NCBI GenBank assembly: GCA_015232405.1
Contig: JADFZS010000049.1
Span: 1 to 37,792, forward strand
Source: Magnetococcales bacterium
GTDB lineage: Bacteria > Pseudomonadota > Magnetococcia > Magnetococcales > JADFYX01
DNA: 37,792 bases
Reading direction: 5' to 3'
The number at the start of each line of letters is the position of its first letter. The first letter of the stretch is position 1. Below the pieces are notes generated by a model. That model was not told where the DNA came from, made no database searches, and worked only from the letters and a program-made list of their open reading frames with translations. A program made the position numbers and the translations under genes. Of the stretch, positions 34,593 through 37,792 are shown in pieces.

Positions 34593-35240
34593 TTAGATTC
34601 CTACCTTAGAACAAAAATTTACCGGACACCCCTCACAATTGGGACGTTTTAGACAGTGCTCTTTTGCATGTCGGACAATAAGGGCATGAAACTCGTTGAA
34701 AATATTTTTATCTTTGGCCCTGCTGTTGTGGATAAGCAGTTGAATTTCATCATAACTGGCATTTTGTCCAACCCAGCCCAACCTTGAAAACAGTCTTTTG
34801 GTATAGGTATCGACAACAAAGACATCCCGATTAGCACCATAACAGACTATGCTATCGGCACTCTCTTTACCTATACCATTTACCCCTAACAGCTGTTTGC
34901 GTAGCTCTGTAGTTTCAAGGCTAAACAGAGAGGTTAAACTATCGTTGAAACCTGCCATGAAGTGAGCCAGGAATTTTAAACGTCTGGCTTTTACCCGAAA
35001 ATACCCTGCAGGCCGTAGCCACTGCCACATGGTTTCATCATCAATGTCTCGTAAGGCTTGCCAGTTTAAAGAGCTATTTTTTTCTAGAACATCCACTACC
35101 TTTGCTGCTTGGGTCCAAGTGGTGTTTTGCACCAAGACCACCCCAACCATCATGGCCTCAGTGCTTTTGCTTGGCCACCAGTGTTGGGGACCATAAGCTT
35201 TAAAAAGCATTTCAAAGAGCTTTTGTGGGTTGGGTTTCAC
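34593..35240 (-). CDS. HhH-GPD DNA glycosylase, MagIII-like
   Basis: 215 residues of the endonuclease III superfamily. LLGVNGIGKESADSIVCYGA is the helix-hairpin-helix and VFVVDTYTKRLFSRLGW contains the catalytic Asp. HCLKRPNCEGCPVNFC near the end gives four Cys for a 4Fe-4S cluster. The Lys that makes endonuclease III a beta-lyase (GxGRKTA) is replaced by Glu (GIGKESAD). This pattern fits MagIII-type 3-methyladenine glycosylases or related monofunctional enzymes better than Nth itself. It starts a few bp after the 79-aa gene and abuts mutL, so the base-excision enzyme and MutL would be made together. Confidence 0.78.
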   Translation of the reverse strand: MKPNPQKLFEMLFKAYGPQHWWPSKSTEAMMVGVVLVQNTTWTQAAKVVDVLEKNSSLNWQALRDIDDETMWQWLRPAGYFRVKARRLKFLAHFMAGFNDSLTSLFSLETTELRKQLLGVNGIGKESADSIVCYGANRDVFVVDTYTKRLFSRLGWVGQNASYDEIQLLIHNSRAKDKNIFNEFHALIVRHAKEHCLKRPNCEGCPVNFCSKVGI

Positions 35241-35243
35241 TTT

Positions 35244-35483
35244 CTATTCATAAGAGGCAATTATAAGCTTTTTAGCCAAACGATACTGTTTTTTTGTTAT
35301 ATATCCAGCTTTTAAAGCTTTACGCAGACGGTTGACACGCTGTTCAACATCGCTACCTTTATCAGCAAGGGCGCTATGCACAACCTTCATTTTACCCTTT
35401 GGACACTCTTCTTCTTTATCCTTACAAAAGATAGCTTTTGCCTTTTTACGAATTTTTTTCCAGACATTTGTATGGGCTGCCAT
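35244..35483 (-). CDS. Small basic hypothetical protein, 79 aa
   Basis: Lys-rich and cytoplasmic, with two Cys near the N-terminus (FCKDKEEECPKGK) and a helical C-terminus (RVNRLRKALKAGYITKKQYR followed by LAKKLI) that resembles a short nucleic-acid-binding or SHOCT-like helix pair (L..AGYIT..QY). AAGGTAGAGA lies before the ATG. It sits 3 bp before the glycosylase start and 38 bp after rluB in the same direction, so it belongs to the same operon. I do not recognise a specific family. Confidence 0.65.
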   Translation of the reverse strand: MAAHTNVWKKIRKKAKAIFCKDKEEECPKGKMKVVHSALADKGSDVEQRVNRLRKALKAGYITKKQYRLAKKLIIASYE

Positions 35484-35521
35484 AATGATCTCTACCTTTT
35501 AAAATTCTTTTGATCAATGCC

Positions 35522-36250
35522 TTAGTTTACGGCCTTTTTTAAATATTTAATCTCTGCACCACTTAAACTTCGCCATGCTCCCTTTGCTACCTCACCCAGC
35601 TCAATTCCACCATAAGATATACGAATCAAGCGGCTTACATCCATGTCAAAATGTTTAAAAATTCTACGAATCAAACGATTACGTCCCTCTCTCAAGGTGA
35701 GAGTAAGCCAGCTGTTGGCTCCCTGCACACCATCCAAAGCCACCTCCAGCTCTCCGGTATGACCATCTTCTAGAGGTACTCCAGCTTTTATCTTAGCCAA
35801 AAACTCCTCACTCACCCGACCATGGACCCGTACCCGATAGACACGGGCAACCTCACTGGATGGATGGGTTAATTTATGCACCAAATCCCCATCATTACTC
35901 AACAACAACAGACCTTCAGAGTTGATATCCAACCTTCCAACACTGATAAGACGAGGATGTCCCCTGCCCAACAGCTGAAAAATAGTCGGCCTACCTTCTG
36001 GATCTTTTTTTGTACAAATTCGCCCCACTGGTTTATTTAGCGCCAACACAACTGTACGCTCTTTGCGTTTTGTTGGCAGAGGTTTACCATCCACCACAAT
36101 TTTATCATGTTTACCAACTTTTGTGCCCAAAGTGGTAACAACAACGCCATTTACCTTAACTCGTCCGGCCTCTATCCACCGTTCACCCTCGCGCCGGGAA
36201 CATAGCCCAGCCTCGGCTAACCATTTTTGCAGTCTGATAGGTTCAGTCAT
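35522..36250 (-). CDS. rluB: 23S rRNA pseudouridine synthase, RluB/RsuA family
   Basis: Isomerises a uridine in large-subunit rRNA (position 2605 for RluB). The 242-residue product has an N-terminal S4 RNA-binding domain (RLQKWLAEAGLCSRREGERWIEAGRVKVNG) and the RsuA-type catalytic motif GRLDINSEGLLLLSNDGDL with Asp at about 102. LTLREGRNRLIRRIFKHF and RLIRISYGGIELG are the closing family motifs. The RluB rather than RsuA or RluE identity is by overall look and is less certain. Its ATG overlaps the trpS stop by 4 bp (ATGA), so the two are coupled. Confidence 0.87.
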   Translation of the reverse strand: MTEPIRLQKWLAEAGLCSRREGERWIEAGRVKVNGVVVTTLGTKVGKHDKIVVDGKPLPTKRKERTVVLALNKPVGRICTKKDPEGRPTIFQLLGRGHPRLISVGRLDINSEGLLLLSNDGDLVHKLTHPSSEVARVYRVRVHGRVSEEFLAKIKAGVPLEDGHTGELEVALDGVQGANSWLTLTLREGRNRLIRRIFKHFDMDVSRLIRISYGGIELGEVAKGAWRSLSGAEIKYLKKAVN

Positions 36251-37269
36251 TTTTGCTTCCGCAAACGGGGGGGCATACCCAAAGCATCAACAACTTTTAC
36301 CATCATCTCTTCTGCTCTTTGCTCTGCTGCTATTGCTCCTTGGGATAAAATACGTTGTAGCTCACCCCTATCGCTACTGATCTCTTTGTAGCGTTCTTGA
36401 ACGGGAGTTAATATAGCATTTACCGCCTCGGCACTCTCAACCTTTAGTTTGCCATACATGTTGTGGCTAAAATGGTCCAATGCAGTGTGCAGTGTGTTAT
36501 TGGTTGCGGCACACCAGATGTTGAGAAGATTGGCAACTCCTGGTTGATTCTCCTCATCATATTCAATTACCCCCTTGCTATCGGTCACAGCCTTTTTAAA
36601 CTTTTTTATTATCGCCTTGGGTTCGTCCAACAACATGACTTTAGCAAGATCAGACTCCGCACTTTTAGACATCTTTTTGTTTGGCTCTTGCAGATCTTTA
36701 ACCCTGGCTGATCCTGTTGTGGCTATTAGCGGATCAGGAACTTCAAACACAGGTTTGAAAGCCCCGTTAAAGCGAACAGCAACATCACGGGTCAGCTCCA
36801 AATGCTGCTTTTGGTCAGCACCAACAGGAACCTTATGGGTGTTGTAAAGCAGAATATCAGCTGCCATCAAGGTGGGGTAGGTAAACAACCCGGCATTGAT
36901 ATTGTTTCTATGGCGCAGGGATTTATCTTTAAACTGGGTCATCCTTTCAAGTTCACCCATCTGGGTAAATGTAGAGAGAATCCAGGCCAACTCAGCATGG
37001 GCAGGAACCTGACTCTGAACAAAAATCGTGCTCTTGTCCGGGTCAAGGCCACAAGCCAGATATACCGCAGCAAGATCATATATCTGCTCGGTTAAAGCTT
37101 TGGGGTCTTGACGTACAGTCAAAGCGTGAAGGTCAACTACACAAAATATGCAGTCATACTCATCTTGCATGGCAACCCAATTTTTCAAAGCCCCAAGATA
37201 GTTACCCAAAGTTAACTGACCAGTTGGCTGTGCCCCACTAAAAACAGTTTGTTTATTTGCTGCACTCAC
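36247..37269 (-). CDS. trpS: Tryptophanyl-tRNA synthetase
   Basis: A class I synthetase of 340 residues. FSGAQPTGQLTLGNYLGAL (about 10-28) holds the HIGH-like motif, CVVDLHALTV the tryptophan pocket, and NKKMSKSAESD (about 198) the KMSKS loop. The C-terminal EERYKEISSDRGELQRIL...GAIAAEQRAEEMM is typical, although VQERYKEI is the form seen here. Length is normal. It follows the site-2 protease gene by 45 bp and overlaps rluB by 4 bp, an arrangement recurrent in proteobacteria. Confidence 0.97.
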   Translation of the reverse strand: MSAANKQTVFSGAQPTGQLTLGNYLGALKNWVAMQDEYDCIFCVVDLHALTVRQDPKALTEQIYDLAAVYLACGLDPDKSTIFVQSQVPAHAELAWILSTFTQMGELERMTQFKDKSLRHRNNINAGLFTYPTLMAADILLYNTHKVPVGADQKQHLELTRDVAVRFNGAFKPVFEVPDPLIATTGSARVKDLQEPNKKMSKSAESDLAKVMLLDEPKAIIKKFKKAVTDSKGVIEYDEENQPGVANLLNIWCAATNNTLHTALDHFSHNMYGKLKVESAEAVNAILTPVQERYKEISSDRGELQRILSQGAIAAEQRAEEMMVKVVDALGMPPRLRKQK

Positions 37270-37314
37270 AAAGATAATCCTCTTAAAATTGACATATAAC
37301 TAAGTTTTAAAATT

Positions 37315-37792
37315 TTACATTAATCCGGCAAGTTGAATATAAAACACCAAGACAAACGACATAACAGGTATAAGAATTTTGCCCAAAACACCAGTAAAAG
37401 CCAGAACAATTACAATGGGCAGTCCAAAACGTTCCAATCTTGCCATTTTTTGATCATATGGTGAAGGTAATATTGCCCCCAATACCCTGCCACCATCCAG
37501 AGGTAGAATTGGTAACATATTAAACACTGCCAACAGTACGTTCATCTGCAATGCTGCCATTAACATTTCAACTGTTGCCTTTGCCATAAAGTCAGGCAGA
37601 AGAATGGCCCCACGCAGAGCAAAAACACAGATCAGAGCCAACAGCAGGTTCATCACCGGACCTGCTATGGAGACCGAAAAAATAGCTAAGCGATATCTGT
37701 TTGCTTTAAAATTTCGGGGGTTTATGGGAACCGGCTTGGCCCCACCAAAAACAAATGGCTGACCCATGGTTGTTAAAGAGGTTACCAACATC
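37315..37792 (-). CDS. Site-2 protease family (M50) membrane protein, partial
   Basis: Only the last 158 or so residues are in the window; the gene continues past the right edge, so the N-terminal helix with the HExxH zinc motif is missing. Seen: FGGAKPVPINPRNFKANRYR, the SIAGPVMNLLLALI helix, and FNMLPILPLDGGRVL, whose Asp is the third zinc ligand of this family. Four or so membrane helices remain. Such rhomboid-sized M50 proteins next to trpS are common, but their substrate is unknown. Confidence 0.85.
   Translation of the reverse strand, partial: MLVTSLTTMGQPFVFGGAKPVPINPRNFKANRYRLAIFSVSIAGPVMNLLLALICVFALRGAILLPDFMAKATVEMLMAALQMNVLLAVFNMLPILPLDGGRVLGAILPSPYDQKMARLERFGLPIVIVLAFTGVLGKILIPVMSFVLVFYIQLAGLM

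Overview
The window looks like a chromosomal segment of a free-living Gram-negative bacterium, most likely a deep-branching proteobacterium. Ribonuclease Y, a zapB-like/zapA/6S RNA/fthC/rny gene order, a two-subunit NADPH-type glutamate synthase, the non-mevalonate isoprenoid genes ispD and ispF, and a two-component/c-di-GMP module all fit that. I cannot fix the class from sequence alone; Magnetococcia- or Zetaproteobacteria-like lineages are candidates. The DNA is visibly AT-rich, above all between genes.

Layout. (1) 1 to about 3154 is the end of an integrated mobile element: small ORFs, a replication-initiator-like protein, an excisionase-like protein and, convergent with them, a tyrosine integrase. 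The integrase end abuts the 3' end of a tRNA-Asn gene (3154-3229, minus strand) that has its own promoter and terminator. The other end of the element is outside the window. (2) 3669-4529 encodes a Tat-exported VanY/M15-type peptidase. (3) 5073-11308 is a signalling island: a PAS-GAF histidine kinase, a receiver-DUF3369-HD-GYP response regulator and a convergent GAF-GAF-GGDEF diguanylate cyclase. The kinase and the cyclase share a closely related cysteine-containing GAF domain. (4) 11309-15560 is a gene-poor accessory zone with very small genes (39, 121, 70 and 68 residues), a hemerythrin-like protein, a probable PilZ remnant and many inverted repeats. (5) 15561-37792 is dense housekeeping sequence: rny, fthC, ssrS (6S RNA), zapA, a zapB-like gene, gltD-gltB, a SPOR-domain protein with argS, ispF-ispD, a cytochrome-assembly-like membrane protein, a TPR/O-GlcNAc-transferase-like protein, mutL with a MagIII-like DNA glycosylase, rluB-trpS, and a truncated site-2 protease. 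Apart from the membrane protein at 29110-29916, all of these are on the minus strand.

The most unusual signal is a 165-bp palindromic element with perfect terminal inverted repeats. It occurs twice in opposite orientation (4665-4842 and 15166-15330) with three differences, and a diverged third copy lies at 15402-15500. The third copy keeps the central hairpin through paired base changes, so the fold itself seems to be maintained.
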